The notes: generated from the sequence alone by a model not told the origin. A stretch of 64,000 nucleotides of DNA from Roseitalea porphyridii (GCF_004331955.1 NZ_CP036532.1:2232001-2296000); one strand, 5' to 3'; positions 8,573 through 17,720 are shown, counted from the stretch's first letter. Numbers and translations are program-made.

Positions 8573-9176
8573 TGTGTCCGCTCCAGCCGACCAGCGCCCG
8601 CGCGCGCCTGACGAATGCCCCCGCACCGCCCGCCGGCACGCTTTCTCCGGTCTCGGCGGCCACCCGCCTGCGCCAGTCGGCGGGCCGTTCGAACTCCCAC
8701 GCCCACAGGCCGCGCTTGTCGCCGCGTGCCCGCGCCTCTGCCCGTTCGTGATCGCCATAGGCGACGGCCCAGCCGGATGCCACCATCGCTTCGTTCAGAT
8801 CGGTCGCCGTCGCGCCCGCCCCGGCCCTGCAATCGCCGAGAAACCGGCCGTAGCGGTCCGTGTCATGGCCGATGCAGGCAACCGGACGCGCCGCGATCAG
8901 CGTCTCCAGATAGGCTGACGACAATCGTCCGCAGGCATGTTCGGCGCCGTCGCCGCCGATGCACAATTGTTCAAGTTCGGGCGCGTCGATGCCCCGCAAG
9001 CGTACCGGTTCGCCCATCAGCCGGATCGTGTCGCCATCGGTCACGACGGCCGTTCCCTCGAGGGTCCGGCTGTTCCAGTCCTGCAGCGCGGCCGCAGTGA
9101 CCGTGACCGCCCCGATCAGCAGCGCCGCGGTCACGAGATCGCGAACCCGTCTGCGCCCGCGTCCCATCAGGGGCAC
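8565..9176 (-). CDS. Thermonuclease (SNase-like) family protein, membrane-anchored or secreted
   Basis: A 203-residue staphylococcal-nuclease-fold protein. The hydrophobic N-terminal segment (residues about 13-31) suggests a signal peptide or anchor. The catalytic block VTDGDTIRLMGEPVRLRGID followed by APE, and the later RYGRFLGDC, carry the acidic and arginine residues of the SNase site. The first codon is GTG at 9176; an ATG three codons later (9167) is an equally good start. The gene overlaps the glycosylase-family gene by 8 bases, so the two are probably co-transcribed. Confidence 0.82.
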   Translation of the reverse strand: MPLMGRGRRRVRDLVTAALLIGAVTVTAAALQDWNSRTLEGTAVVTDGDTIRLMGEPVRLRGIDAPELEQLCIGGDGAEHACGRLSSAYLETLIAARPVACIGHDTDRYGRFLGDCRAGAGATATDLNEAMVASGWAVAYGDHERAEARARGDKRGLWAWEFERPADWRRRVAAETGESVPAGGAGAFVRRARALVGWSGHNE

Positions 9177-9314
9177 GCGATCGGCTCCGACGAGGCGGGT
9201 GCGCCAGTTCGAACTATCGTGAAGGGAGTCTTAACGAATGCGCTCCTATCTTCGTTTCGATGGCCGAACCGCGCCCGGCCGCCTCGATCGAAACGCGAAA
9301 AGCCCAGCCAGTTC

Positions 9315-10841
9315 ATGACGGTGCTCGAACGACCGGACAAGACGATCGTCGACCGTCGCAAGTCCGGCCCCAACCAGGACCTGCGCCGCACGTTGCGCAA
9401 GACGCGCGACAAGCTGGCGCAGATGGGCCGACCCGATCGCGAATTCGACCTCGAACTGCTCGCCCTGCATGCCAACGCGCTGATCTCGTCGATCGCCGCC
9501 GTGCCGCTGCTCATCATCCTGACGGCGTTTGCCGGCTTTTCGGCCGGGTTCGATACCAACATCGTCATCTGGGCGGTCATCGCCAATCTCCTTTACGTCG
9601 GCATGGGCTATCTGTCCAAGCGGTTCCTTGGCCAGAAGGAGCAGGCCGACCCCAGGCGCTGGCGGATGATCTTCCTTGTCGCGCACGGCGTTGCGGGCTT
9701 TTCCTGGACCTATTTCGCGATCAGTTCCTGCGCCGCCTGCGGTCCGGACACGGCGCTGTTCTTCAAGGCCTCGGTGCTGCTGATCGCGATCGCGGCCACG
9801 GCGACGATCTGCTATGCGATCCGCTTTTCGATCCTGGCCGCCTTCACCCTGCCCGTCGCGCTTTTCGCGATCGTCAACTTCGACACCACGCCCAACACGC
9901 TGCTGGCGATCGCCATGGTGGTCTGCGCGCTCCTGTTCTTCTCGTTCGTCGCCGAACGGCTTCAGAAATCGTCGATCGCCTCGATCGCCTATCGCGCCGA
10001 AAACATCGCACTGATCGCCGAACTGGAAATGGCCAAGTCGATCTCCGACGAGGCCCGCCGGCGCGCCGAGGATGCCAATCTCGCCAAGTCGCGTTTTTTG
10101 GCCTCGATGAGCCACGAACTGCGCACGCCGCTCAATGCGATCCTGGGCTTCTCCGAGGCGATCACCAGCGAGATGCTGGGACCGATCGGCAACGAAAGCT
10201 ACCGGAGCTATGTCGGCGACATCCACGCTTCGGGCAAGCACCTGCTCAACCTGATCAACGAGATCCTCGATCTCAGCCGCATCGAAGCGGGCAAGTACGA
10301 ACTGCGCGAGGAAGCGCTTCGGCTCACCCACGTCGCCGAGGATTGCATGGCGCTGGTGCGCATGCGCGCCGCCCAGAAGCAGATCACCGTCAAGCCGGTC
10401 TTCCAGGACGGTCTGCCGCGCCTTCTGGCGGATGAAAAGGCCGTCCGGCAGATCATCCTGAACATGCTTTCGAACGCCATCAAGTTCACGCCCAATGGCG
10501 GCCAGGTCGAACTGAAGGTCGGCTGGACCGCGTCCGGCGGTCAGTACGTGACGGTCAAGGACGACGGCCCCGGCATTCCCGAAGACGAGATCCCGGTGGT
10601 TCTGGCCGCCTTCGGTCAGGGATCGATCGCCATCAAGAGCGCCGAACAGGGCACCGGCCTGGGCCTGCCGATCGTCCAGGCGCTGCTTGCCATGCATGGC
10701 GGCGCGTTCACGCTCAAGTCCAAGCTGCGCGAGGGCACCGAGGCGATCGCCATGTTCCCGGCCGCCCGGGTCATGCAGCCGCTACCCGCCGAACCGGTCG
10801 ACACGCGCGGTGCCCGTCCGCCCCGCCGCATGGTCGCGTGA
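9315..10841 (+). CDS. Membrane sensor histidine kinase (PdhS/PleC/DivJ-like)
   Basis: A 508-residue hybrid-free histidine kinase. About six hydrophobic helices lie between residues 55 and 215, followed by a short coiled linker. The HisKA box SHELRTPLNAILGFSE is near residue 270, and the HATPase region has the N box NMLSNAIKFTPN, DDGPGIPE and GTGLGLPI. The long dimerisation helix with SYVGDIHASGKHLLNLINEI resembles the alphaproteobacterial kinases that act on DivK and CtrA in cell-cycle control. No response regulator is adjacent. The start at 9315 follows from the protein context; the longer frame overlaps the nuclease gene. Confidence 0.85.
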   Translation: MTVLERPDKTIVDRRKSGPNQDLRRTLRKTRDKLAQMGRPDREFDLELLALHANALISSIAAVPLLIILTAFAGFSAGFDTNIVIWAVIANLLYVGMGYLSKRFLGQKEQADPRRWRMIFLVAHGVAGFSWTYFAISSCAACGPDTALFFKASVLLIAIAATATICYAIRFSILAAFTLPVALFAIVNFDTTPNTLLAIAMVVCALLFFSFVAERLQKSSIASIAYRAENIALIAELEMAKSISDEARRRAEDANLAKSRFLASMSHELRTPLNAILGFSEAITSEMLGPIGNESYRSYVGDIHASGKHLLNLINEILDLSRIEAGKYELREEALRLTHVAEDCMALVRMRAAQKQITVKPVFQDGLPRLLADEKAVRQIILNMLSNAIKFTPNGGQVELKVGWTASGGQYVTVKDDGPGIPEDEIPVVLAAFGQGSIAIKSAEQGTGLGLPIVQALLAMHGGAFTLKSKLREGTEAIAMFPAARVMQPLPAEPVDTRGARPPRRMVA

Positions 10842-10853
10842 TGGCCACGCCGA

Positions 10854-11876
10854 TCAGCCGTCCTTGCCGCTGATCCCGGCCTGCTCGAAAGTCGCCATCC
10901 CCGAATGGCACTGCGCCGCCGCCTTGACGATGCCGGCGGCGAGCGCCGCGCCGGTCCCCTCGCCCAGCCGCATGCCGAGATCGAGGAGCGGCTCCATGCC
11001 GAGCCGTTCGACCAGCCGACGATGGCCGGGCTCGGCCGACACATGGCCGATCAGGCAATGGTCGAGCGCGGCCGGGTTGGCCGCGTGCAGCACCGCCGCC
11101 GCGCTCGTCGACACGTAACCGTCGATGATCACCGGAATGCGCTCGACCCGCGCGGCAAGGATCGCGCCGGCCATCGCCGCGATCTCGCGGCCGCCGAGCC
11201 GCCGCAGCACTTCGAGCGGGTCCTTCAGGTGCGCCCCGTGCAGCGCGACCGCGCGCGCGACGGCGTCGGTCTTGCGCGCCACGCCCGCCTCGTCCGCGCC
11301 GGTACCCGGCCCGACCCAGTCCGCCGCCTCGCCGCCGTAAAGGCCGTGGCAGATCGCCGCCGCAATGGTGGTGTTGCCGATGCCCATCTCGCCGATGCAC
11401 AAAAGGTCGGTGCCGCCCGCAATCGCCTCCATGCCGAACGCCATGGTCGCGGCGCAGGACCGCTCGTCGAGCGCGGCTTCCTCGGTGATGTCGCCGGTCG
11501 GCATGTCGAGCGCCATATCGAACACCTTCAGGCCGAGATCGTGGGCGATGCAGATCTGGTTGATCGCCGCCCCACCGGCGGCGAAGTTCTCGACCATCTG
11601 CGCCGTCACCGAGGCCGGAAAGGGCGACACGCCCTTGTTCGTGACCCCGTGATTGCCGGCGAACACGGCGACCAGCGGCCGCGTCACCGCCGGCGGTCGG
11701 CCGGTCCATGCGGCGAGCCATTCGGCAATCGCCTCGAGCCGGCCCAGCGAGCCGGCCGGCTTGGTCAGCGTCGCCTCGCGGGCACGCACCGCTTCGGCCG
11801 CCCCATCGTCGGGGCCGGGCAGGTTGGCGAGCAGTGCGCGAAAATCATCGAACGGCAATCCTGAACTCAAGACCAT
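10854..11876 (-). CDS. cobT: Nicotinate-nucleotide:dimethylbenzimidazole phosphoribosyltransferase CobT
   Basis: CobT (CobU in rhizobial naming) makes alpha-ribazole phosphate, the lower-ligand precursor of cobalamin. The 340-residue protein keeps the AGNHGVTNKGVSPFP block, GEMGIGNTT and the C-terminal GMRLGEGTGAALA segment. I chose the ATG at 11876, giving the SGLPFDDFR N-terminus common in rhizobial homologues; an ATG at 11885 is the alternative. It is divergent from cobS with 58 bases between the two starts, so the last steps of cobalamin assembly share one promoter region. Confidence 0.93.
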   Translation of the reverse strand: MVLSSGLPFDDFRALLANLPGPDDGAAEAVRAREATLTKPAGSLGRLEAIAEWLAAWTGRPPAVTRPLVAVFAGNHGVTNKGVSPFPASVTAQMVENFAAGGAAINQICIAHDLGLKVFDMALDMPTGDITEEAALDERSCAATMAFGMEAIAGGTDLLCIGEMGIGNTTIAAAICHGLYGGEAADWVGPGTGADEAGVARKTDAVARAVALHGAHLKDPLEVLRRLGGREIAAMAGAILAARVERIPVIIDGYVSTSAAAVLHAANPAALDHCLIGHVSAEPGHRRLVERLGMEPLLDLGMRLGEGTGAALAAGIVKAAAQCHSGMATFEQAGISGKDG

Positions 11877-11934
11877 CTCCCTCATGCTTTGCCGGGCACT
11901 TGCCTGCCCGCGGACGCCGTGTAAAGCGATCATC

Positions 11935-12738
11935 ATGTCCCGGCAGACTTCGTCACAGATCAGCGAGATGTTTGCGCCTGACGCCGTCATGCGTGCGCTC
12001 GGGTTTCTGAGCCGCCTGCCGGTGCCGGCGCGCTTCTTCAACGAACCAGGCAAGCCGCCCGCCGACGACGCGGCCGCCTATCCGCTGGCCGGCGTGGTGA
12101 TCGCCCTGCCCGGCGCGCTCGTGCTGCTGACAATCGGTGCGCTGGCCGCCCCGCTGCTCGCCGCCGCACTTGCCGTCCTGACAACGATCGCGCTGACCGG
12201 CGCGCTGCACGAGGACGGCCTTGCCGATGCAGCCGACGGGTTCGGCGGCGGCGCAAGCCCCGAACGGCGCCTTGCCATTATGAAGGACTCGGCGATCGGC
12301 GCCTATGGCGTGATCGCCATCGCCGGCTCGTTGCTGCTGCGCATCGTATCCCTCGCCGCGATCGCCCAGGCCGCCTCACCGCTCGCTGCCGCGCTCACCT
12401 TCATCGCCGCCCATGGCGTGGCGCGGGCCGCCATGGTCTGGCATTGGACCAGGCTCGCGGGCGCGCGCCCGGGCGGCACCGCCGATGCCGCCGGCCAGCC
12501 GACGCCGGATGCCATGAACGCCGCCCTGCTCGCGGGCGGCGCCGTCTTTCTGCTCGCGGCTGTCCTGCCTGCGGGGCTGGGCGCCGCGGCTGTCGCGGGC
12601 CTGCTCGTGCTCGCTGCGACAGCCGGCTTCGCAAGGCTATGCCGACGCATGATCGGCGGCCATACGGGCGACACGATCGGCGCTTCCGAGCAGATCGCCG
12701 AGGCGGCGATGCTGATCAGCCTTGCAATGGCGCTCTGA
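11935..12738 (+). CDS. cobS: Adenosylcobinamide-GDP ribazoletransferase CobS
   Basis: CobS (CobV in rhizobial naming) is the inner-membrane cobalamin synthase that joins adenosylcobinamide-GDP to alpha-ribazole. The 267-residue protein is strongly hydrophobic and contains the conserved ALHEDGLADAADGFGGG motif and the KDSAIGAYGV motif. The start at 11935 is set by the family N-terminus (FLSRLPVP shortly after the start). It is divergent from cobT; no cobalamin riboswitch fits in the 58-base gap. Confidence 0.93.
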   Translation: MSRQTSSQISEMFAPDAVMRALGFLSRLPVPARFFNEPGKPPADDAAAYPLAGVVIALPGALVLLTIGALAAPLLAAALAVLTTIALTGALHEDGLADAADGFGGGASPERRLAIMKDSAIGAYGVIAIAGSLLLRIVSLAAIAQAASPLAAALTFIAAHGVARAAMVWHWTRLAGARPGGTADAAGQPTPDAMNAALLAGGAVFLLAAVLPAGLGAAAVAGLLVLAATAGFARLCRRMIGGHTGDTIGASEQIAEAAMLISLAMAL

Positions 12739-12776
12739 ACGCCCAGATCATGGCGAGCGCCACCCGAGACCCATCA

Positions 12777-13016
12777 ATGTCCGAACCCATCGAATCGCCG
12801 TGCATCCTCGTCTGCTCGATCGACATGGCGACCGGCTATTGTCACGGCTGCGGGCGCACGCGCGACGAGATCGGTGCGTGGACGGTTCTGTCGCCCACCG
12901 ACCGCCGGGCGATCATGGAGACGCTGCCCGCGAGGCTTGAGACGATCGATAAGAAGCCGCGCCGCGAGACAAGGCGCCAGCGCATCGCGCGGCTCAAGGC
13001 GCAGGGCGGAACCTGA
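12777..13016 (+). CDS. DUF1289 family small cysteine-containing protein
   Basis: A 79-residue protein with the DUF1289 signature: ESPCILVCSID, then GYCHGCGRTRDEI. Its four cysteines look like a metal or iron-sulfur site. The C-terminal third is rich in arginine and lysine. No biochemical role is established for the family as far as I know. An ATG at 12750 would add nine residues. It sits between cobS and the retropepsin-like gene on the same strand, with short gaps. Confidence 0.8.
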   Translation: MSEPIESPCILVCSIDMATGYCHGCGRTRDEIGAWTVLSPTDRRAIMETLPARLETIDKKPRRETRRQRIARLKAQGGT

Positions 13017-13022
13017 CCGGCC

Positions 13023-13715
13023 ATGTTCTTCGTCGTTCTGAGCATCATCGCCGCCGCGCTCGTCATCCTGTTCCTCGCCGGCGACACGACGGCGATTGCC
13101 GGCATGAGCGGGGACCAGCTCGCCAGCGTCGTATTCCTTGGCCTGATCGGCACGACACTGGCCGCGAGCATTCTCGCCGGCCGGCAGCGGATCGGCAGTC
13201 TCCTGCAGCAGATCGCCCTGTGGGTGGCGATCATTCTCGCGCTCGTCGTCGGCTATGAATACCGGTTCGAACTGCAGGAGATGGCGAGCCGCGTCTCCTC
13301 CGGCGTCGTGCCCGGCGCGCCGGTCTCGGCGACCGACGACAATGGCCGGCAGACCGTCTCGATCACCCGCAACAGGCGCCATTTCGCGACCCAGGCCGAG
13401 GTCAACGGCACGCCGCTGCGCTTCATCATCGACACCGGCGCATCCTCGGTCGTGCTCACGCACGAGGCGGCCGAACGGATCGGCATCGATATGGACGGTC
13501 TGACGTTCCGCGTGCCGGTGATGACGGCGAACGGCATGGCGAGCGCCGCGCCTGTACGGCTCGACGAGATGCGCGTCGGCGGCATCGTGCGCGGCGACAT
13601 TTCGGCCCTGGTCGCCGAGGAAGGCCAGCTCTTCGAGAACCTGCTCGGCATGAACTTCCTCGACACGCTCAGCGGCTTCGAGGTGACCGGCAACCGGCTG
13701 ATCCTGCGCGAATGA
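13023..13715 (+). CDS. Membrane-anchored retropepsin-like aspartic protease (TIGR02281 type)
   Basis: A 230-residue protein with two or three N-terminal hydrophobic helices (residues about 1-80), then a periplasmic retropepsin fold. The catalytic motif is FIIDTGASSVVLT, and the second hydrophobic-hydrophobic-Gly element is seen in LLGMNFLDTL. Bacterial members of this clan are thought to act as dimers, and their substrates are mostly unknown. It ends three bases from the convergent TauE-family gene. Confidence 0.85.
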   Translation: MFFVVLSIIAAALVILFLAGDTTAIAGMSGDQLASVVFLGLIGTTLAASILAGRQRIGSLLQQIALWVAIILALVVGYEYRFELQEMASRVSSGVVPGAPVSATDDNGRQTVSITRNRRHFATQAEVNGTPLRFIIDTGASSVVLTHEAAERIGIDMDGLTFRVPVMTANGMASAAPVRLDEMRVGGIVRGDISALVAEEGQLFENLLGMNFLDTLSGFEVTGNRLILRE

Positions 13716-13718
13716 CGC

Positions 13719-14543
13719 TCACCCGACCCAGACGCTGAGCGCAAAGCGCAGCGCGACCACCAGCATGAAGACGCCGAACGCCAGTTCGAGCTGGCGCTTT
13801 TCGAGCCGGTGCGCGATGCGCACGCCCAGTGGAGCCACGGACAGCGTCACCGGGATGATGATCGCGACCGCGATCCAGTTGACGTAACCCGTCGAGAGCA
13901 CCGGAAGCCCACCGGCGCCCCAGCCCGCCCAGATCGCGCCGAGGACGCCCGGAACCGAGATCAGGACGCCGACGCCCGCCGATGTCGCCACCGCCTGGTG
14001 GATCGGCCGCCCGTAGAGCGTCATGAACGTGTTGTTGAGCACGCCGCCGCCGATGCCCATCAGCGTCGAAAGGAAGCCGATGACGCTGCCGGCAGTGAAG
14101 CGCCCTGCAACCCCCGGCAGATCGGCGCCGATCTGCCAGTCCTTCCGGCCAAAGATCAGCTTGAGCCCGACGAGCACGGCCAGCGCCGCAAAGACGATGC
14201 GCAGCCCGGCGCTGGAGATCGACGCGAACACCAGCGCGGCGATCAGCACGCCGGCGGGCACGGCGATCAGGTATGTGCGCAAAAGGTCCATGTCCACCGC
14301 GCCGCGCGCCCGGTGCGAGGCGAACGAGCGCAGCGAGGTCGGCACGATCACCGCCAGTGAGGTCCCGACCGACAGGTGCATCCGGACGGCCTCGTCGACG
14401 CCCAGAAGGCCGAAGACCTGAAAGAAGACCGGCACGAGGACCGCGCCCCCGCCGATGCCGAAGATGCCGGCCAGAAGTCCGGCGACCGCGCCGGCCGCGG
14501 CGAGCGCGACGGCAAGGATGGCGATGTCGGCGATTTCGGGCAC
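13719..14543 (-). CDS. Sulfite exporter TauE/SafE family membrane protein
   Basis: A 274-residue permease with about eight hydrophobic helices. The duplicated TauE motif is visible as GLLAGIFGIGGGAVLVPVFF in the first half and GSVIGFLSTLMGIGGGVLNN in the second. Members export sulfite, sulfoacetate or other small organosulfur anions. No sulfur-metabolism genes are adjacent, so the substrate remains unknown. Confidence 0.88.
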   Translation of the reverse strand: MPEIADIAILAVALAAAGAVAGLLAGIFGIGGGAVLVPVFFQVFGLLGVDEAVRMHLSVGTSLAVIVPTSLRSFASHRARGAVDMDLLRTYLIAVPAGVLIAALVFASISSAGLRIVFAALAVLVGLKLIFGRKDWQIGADLPGVAGRFTAGSVIGFLSTLMGIGGGVLNNTFMTLYGRPIHQAVATSAGVGVLISVPGVLGAIWAGWGAGGLPVLSTGYVNWIAVAIIIPVTLSVAPLGVRIAHRLEKRQLELAFGVFMLVVALRFALSVWVG

Positions 14544-14642
14544 GGCGGCATGCTCCGGCGGTCGATGATGCCACCTATTGGGGCCGGTCGGTTGTCTTCC
14601 ACAAGCCGATATACGGCGCGAACGGTTCGGTGTGACCGTCTT

Positions 14643-15653
14643 CTAGGCGGCCGCAAGCGCCCCTTCGCCGGCGACCAGCTTGAGCCCCTCGCGAAGCACC
14701 GCGCCGGTCGCGCCCGGCCTGACCGCCTGTTCGGACAGGTGCCGCCGCCAGGCCCGCGCGCCGGGCCGGCCATGAAACAGGCCGACCATGTGGCGCGTGA
14801 GGTGGCTGGCGCGCCCGCCTTCGGCGACGTGCCGGTCGACATGGTCCGCCATCGTCTCGACCACTTGGGCCAGATCGGGCGATGGAAATCGCTCGCCATG
14901 AACGCGCCCGTCGACATCGGCGAGAACGCCCGGCGTCTGGTAGGCGGCGCGGCCCAGCATGACCCCGTCCATCACGTCAAGATGCTCGGCCGCCTGATCG
15001 AGGTCGGCAATGCCGCCATTGATGCCGATGAAACGGTCGGGATGGTCCGCCTTGAGCGCGTGCACGAGCGGATAGTCGAGCGGGGGCACGTCGCGGTTCT
15101 CCTTCGGGCTCAACCCTTCGAGCCAGGCCTTGCGGGCATGCACCCAGAGCGCGTCCGCGCCCGCATCGATCGCCTGCTCCGCGAGCGCCCACAGCGCTTG
15201 GCGCGGCTCCTGATCGTCGACGCCGATCCGGCACTTGACGGTGACCGGAACGGCGCCGGCGGACTTCTTCATCGCCGCGACGCAGCGCGCCACCAGATCG
15301 GGCTGCCGCATCAGGCAGGCGCCGAACGTGCCAGACTGGACCCGGTCGGAAGGGCAGCCGACATTGAGGTTGATCTCATCGAAACCGTGATCGGCGCAGA
15401 TGCGCGTCGCTTCGGCCAGCTTTTCGGGATCGCTGCCGCCAAGCTGCACGGCGAGCGGATGCTCCGCGGGATCGAAGCGCAACAGGCGCGCGCGATTGCC
15501 GTGGATCACCGCGTCGGCGACGACCATCTCCGTGTAAAGCAAAGCACGGCGCGAAAGCTGCCGGTGGAACAGCCGGCAATGCCGGTCCGTCCAGTCCATC
15601 ATCGGCGCGACGGCGAGTATCTTGTCGTTGTCATACACTGGCTTGCGGCGCAT
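14643..15653 (-). CDS. dusA: tRNA-dihydrouridine(20/20a) synthase DusA
   Basis: A flavoprotein that reduces uridine to dihydrouridine in the tRNA D-loop. The 336-residue protein opens with AVAPMMDWTDRHCR, followed by LGGSDPEKLAEA, INLNVGCPSDRVQ (containing the catalytic cysteine region) and the GINGGI flavin-phosphate segment. I chose the ATG at 15653, giving the usual RKPVYDN start; a longer frame reaches 15719. It is separate from its neighbours by about 100 bases on each side. Confidence 0.93.
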   Translation of the reverse strand: MRRKPVYDNDKILAVAPMMDWTDRHCRLFHRQLSRRALLYTEMVVADAVIHGNRARLLRFDPAEHPLAVQLGGSDPEKLAEATRICADHGFDEINLNVGCPSDRVQSGTFGACLMRQPDLVARCVAAMKKSAGAVPVTVKCRIGVDDQEPRQALWALAEQAIDAGADALWVHARKAWLEGLSPKENRDVPPLDYPLVHALKADHPDRFIGINGGIADLDQAAEHLDVMDGVMLGRAAYQTPGVLADVDGRVHGERFPSPDLAQVVETMADHVDRHVAEGGRASHLTRHMVGLFHGRPGARAWRRHLSEQAVRPGATGAVLREGLKLVAGEGALAAA

Positions 15654-15791
15654 CTGGCGTGCCCTGCCCCGGCTGTGGGTGGCCGAGGCAGAACGCGGAA
15701 CGGAGATTTTCGACCGCATGCGGCGCGAACGCGGCGGCGATCGTTTCGATCTATCTAATGGCGATGGCGTCCACCGTCAAAACGGCGTGCC

Positions 15792-17273
15792 TCAAACCCC
15801 GCCCAGGCAGACATATTTCATCTCCAGATAGTCGTCGGCGCCGTATCGGGAGCCTTCGCGGCCAAGGCCGGACTGCTTGACCCCGCCGAACGGCGCGCCC
15901 TCGTTCGAAATGATGCCCGTATTGACGCCGATCATGCCGTATTCGAGCGCCTCGGCGACCCGCCAGACGCACGACAGGTCACGGGCGTAGAAATAGGCGG
16001 CCAGACCATAATCGGTCGCGTTGGCCTGCTCGATCACCTCCTCGACGGTCTCGAACCGGAACAGCGGCGCGACCGGCCCGAACGTCTCCTCGCGCGCGAG
16101 CTTCATGTCGGCGGTCACGTTGCGCAGCACGGTCGGCTCGTAGAACAGCGCGCCGGCGTTCGAGCGGCTGCCGCCGGCGACCAGTTCGGCGCCCTTCGAC
16201 AGCGCGTCGGCGACGTGGTCCTCGACCTTGGCGAGCCCGTCCGCATCGATCAGCGGGCCCATGTCGACGCCGTCGACGAACCCGTCGCCGGGCCTGAGCG
16301 TGCGCGCCGCTTCGGCGAACTTGTCGGCGAACGCGTCATAGATCCCGTCCTGCACATAGATGCGGTTGGCGCAAACGCAGGTCTGGCCCGCATTGCGGTA
16401 TTTGGACAGGATCGCCCCCTTGGCCGCCGCGTCGAGATCGGCATCATCGAAGACGATGAACGGGGCGTTGCCGCCCAGTTCCAGGCTGAGCTTGAGGATG
16501 TGGTCGGCGCCCTGCCGCATCAGGATGCGGCCAACCTCGGTGGACCCCGTGAAGGACAGCTTGCGCAGCCGGGTGTCGGCGCACATCGCCTTGCCGATCG
16601 CCGGCCCGTCCATGCCGACGATCAGGTTGAACAGCCCGGCGGGCAGGCCCGCCCTCTCGCAAAGCCGCGCCAGCGCGATCGCCGAAAGCGGCGTCTGCTC
16701 GGCCGGCTTGGCGACGACGGCGCAACCGACGCCCAGCGCCGGCGCCATCTTGCGCGCCAGCATCGCGCTCGGAAAGTTCCACGGGGTGATCATCCCGACC
16801 ACGCCGATCGGCTGCTTGAGCACGAGCACCCGCTTGTCGCCCTGCTGGCCCGGCAACACGTCGCCCTGAACGCGCCTCGCCTCCTCGGCGAACCATTCCA
16901 GATAGGCCGCCCCATAGCGCACCTCGCCCTTGGCCTCGCCGAACGGTTTGCCCATCTCCATCGTCAGGATCGTTCCCAGATCGTCGACATGGGCGAGGAT
17001 CAGATCGTGCAGCTTGCGCAGCGCCGCCGAACGCTCCTTTGCCGTCCTGGCGGCCCACGCCTTCTGGGCACGATAGGCCGCCCCGATGGCTTCGGCGGTT
17101 TCCGCCGCGCCCATGTCGGGCAGCGTGGCGATCTCCTCGCCGTTCGCCGGGTTGGTCACCGCAAAGGTCGCGCCGCCGGGGACCTGCTCGATCCAGCGCC
17201 CGTCGACCAGCCCGGCCGCGGGCAGCAGGTCCGGATCGGCGAGCCTCGAAAGCAGTGCGTCGGAAATGGCCAT
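15792..17273 (-). CDS. gabD: NAD(P)-dependent succinate-semialdehyde dehydrogenase
   Basis: An aldehyde dehydrogenase of 493 residues, closest in style to GabD, which oxidises succinic semialdehyde to succinate in GABA breakdown. Seen are ITPWNFPSAMLARKMAPAL, the catalytic glutamate in LELGGNAPFIVF, the catalytic cysteine in NAGQTCVCANRIYVQ and the C-terminal GGVKQSGLGREGS. A GGAG Shine-Dalgarno six bases before the ATG at 17273 decides the start; the frame is open much further upstream. Glutarate semialdehyde is a possible alternative substrate. Confidence 0.87.
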   Translation of the reverse strand: MAISDALLSRLADPDLLPAAGLVDGRWIEQVPGGATFAVTNPANGEEIATLPDMGAAETAEAIGAAYRAQKAWAARTAKERSAALRKLHDLILAHVDDLGTILTMEMGKPFGEAKGEVRYGAAYLEWFAEEARRVQGDVLPGQQGDKRVLVLKQPIGVVGMITPWNFPSAMLARKMAPALGVGCAVVAKPAEQTPLSAIALARLCERAGLPAGLFNLIVGMDGPAIGKAMCADTRLRKLSFTGSTEVGRILMRQGADHILKLSLELGGNAPFIVFDDADLDAAAKGAILSKYRNAGQTCVCANRIYVQDGIYDAFADKFAEAARTLRPGDGFVDGVDMGPLIDADGLAKVEDHVADALSKGAELVAGGSRSNAGALFYEPTVLRNVTADMKLAREETFGPVAPLFRFETVEEVIEQANATDYGLAAYFYARDLSCVWRVAEALEYGMIGVNTGIISNEGAPFGGVKQSGLGREGSRYGADDYLEMKYVCLGGV

Positions 17274-17456
17274 CTTCGTCTCCAGCATATCGGTCCGATG
17301 CCGGCGGCCACCGCACGCCCTCTCCTTGGCGGTGGGCGCGGGGCCTGCCAGCGGCGACCGGCATAGCCACGCAGACAGTCGGCGATCAAGCGCGGACATG
17401 TGTCGATTGAACCCGCCCGCCCGAGGCGCGGCCTCGCCGCTGCGCGCTGTTGCGCC
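17274..17456. other. Intergenic stretch between gabD and the glycine-cleavage leader
   Basis: The gap between the gabD start and the gcvT start is 447 bases. The right part holds a promoter candidate and the glycine riboswitch, listed separately. In this left part I see only GC-rich sequence, including the upstream region of gabD. I found no convincing small gene or RNA. Confidence 0.4.
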
Positions 17457-17486
17457 TTGACCGCCAACCGCATTTCGCCGTAGCAC
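17457..17486 (+). promoter_or_regulatory. Candidate sigma-70 promoter for the gcv operon
   Basis: TTGACC at 17457-17462 is followed after 18 bases by TAGCAC at 17481-17486. The predicted transcription start, about seven bases later, coincides with the first base pair of riboswitch stem P1 at 17493. The -10 match is weak, so support comes mainly from this spacing. Confidence 0.4.
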
Positions 17487-17492
17487 TATCTC

Positions 17493-17653
17493 CGTCGCGT
17501 TGGGAGAATCCGGCTCTGCCGGTGCCGAAGGAGCAACCGCCCCGGTAAACTCTCAGGCCCAGGGACCATCGCGACGCTGAACTCTGGAGAGTGGCCAAGG
17601 CTTTCGCCGGCGGCCCGCCGACGGGATAACGATCTCAGGCACAAGGACAGAGG
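17493..17653 (+). promoter_or_regulatory. Tandem glycine riboswitch upstream of gcvTHP
   Basis: Two adjacent glycine aptamers. Aptamer I (17493-17576) is closed by a perfect 7-bp P1 stem (CGTCGCG with CGCGACG) and contains the conserved GCCGAAGGAGCAA and AAACTCTCAGGC segments. Aptamer II (17583-17653) is closed by CTCT/AGAG and contains GATCTCAGGCACAAGGACAG. The six-base linker and the tandem arrangement match the known class, in which glycine binding turns on the glycine cleavage genes. The gene directly downstream is gcvT, as expected. Confidence 0.93.
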
Positions 17654-17655
17654 GG

Positions 17656-17693
17656 GCATCATCGGGCGCGTCCGTGCCCAATCGATGATGCCG
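17656..17693 (+). promoter_or_regulatory. Hairpin in the riboswitch expression platform
   Basis: GGCATCATCG (17656-17665) and CGATGATGCC (17684-17693) form a perfect 10-bp stem, with GGGC/GCCC able to extend pairing inside the loop. It begins two bases after aptamer II and ends 27 bases before the gcvT ATG. No T-run follows, so it does not look like an intrinsic terminator. Control at translation or through Rho is more likely. Confidence 0.6.
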
Positions 17694-17720
17694 GATCGCC
17701 GGCACGACCTGGGAAGACGC

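Noticed and set aside
11877-11934. Cobalamin riboswitch for cobT or cobS
   Set aside because: Only 58 bases separate the divergent starts, too short for the aptamer, and no B12-box sequence is visible.
17685-17720. Earlier ATG for gcvT at 17685
   Set aside because: This ATG lies inside the right arm of the expression-platform hairpin and adds residues absent from the family. The ATG at 17721 has a ribosome site.
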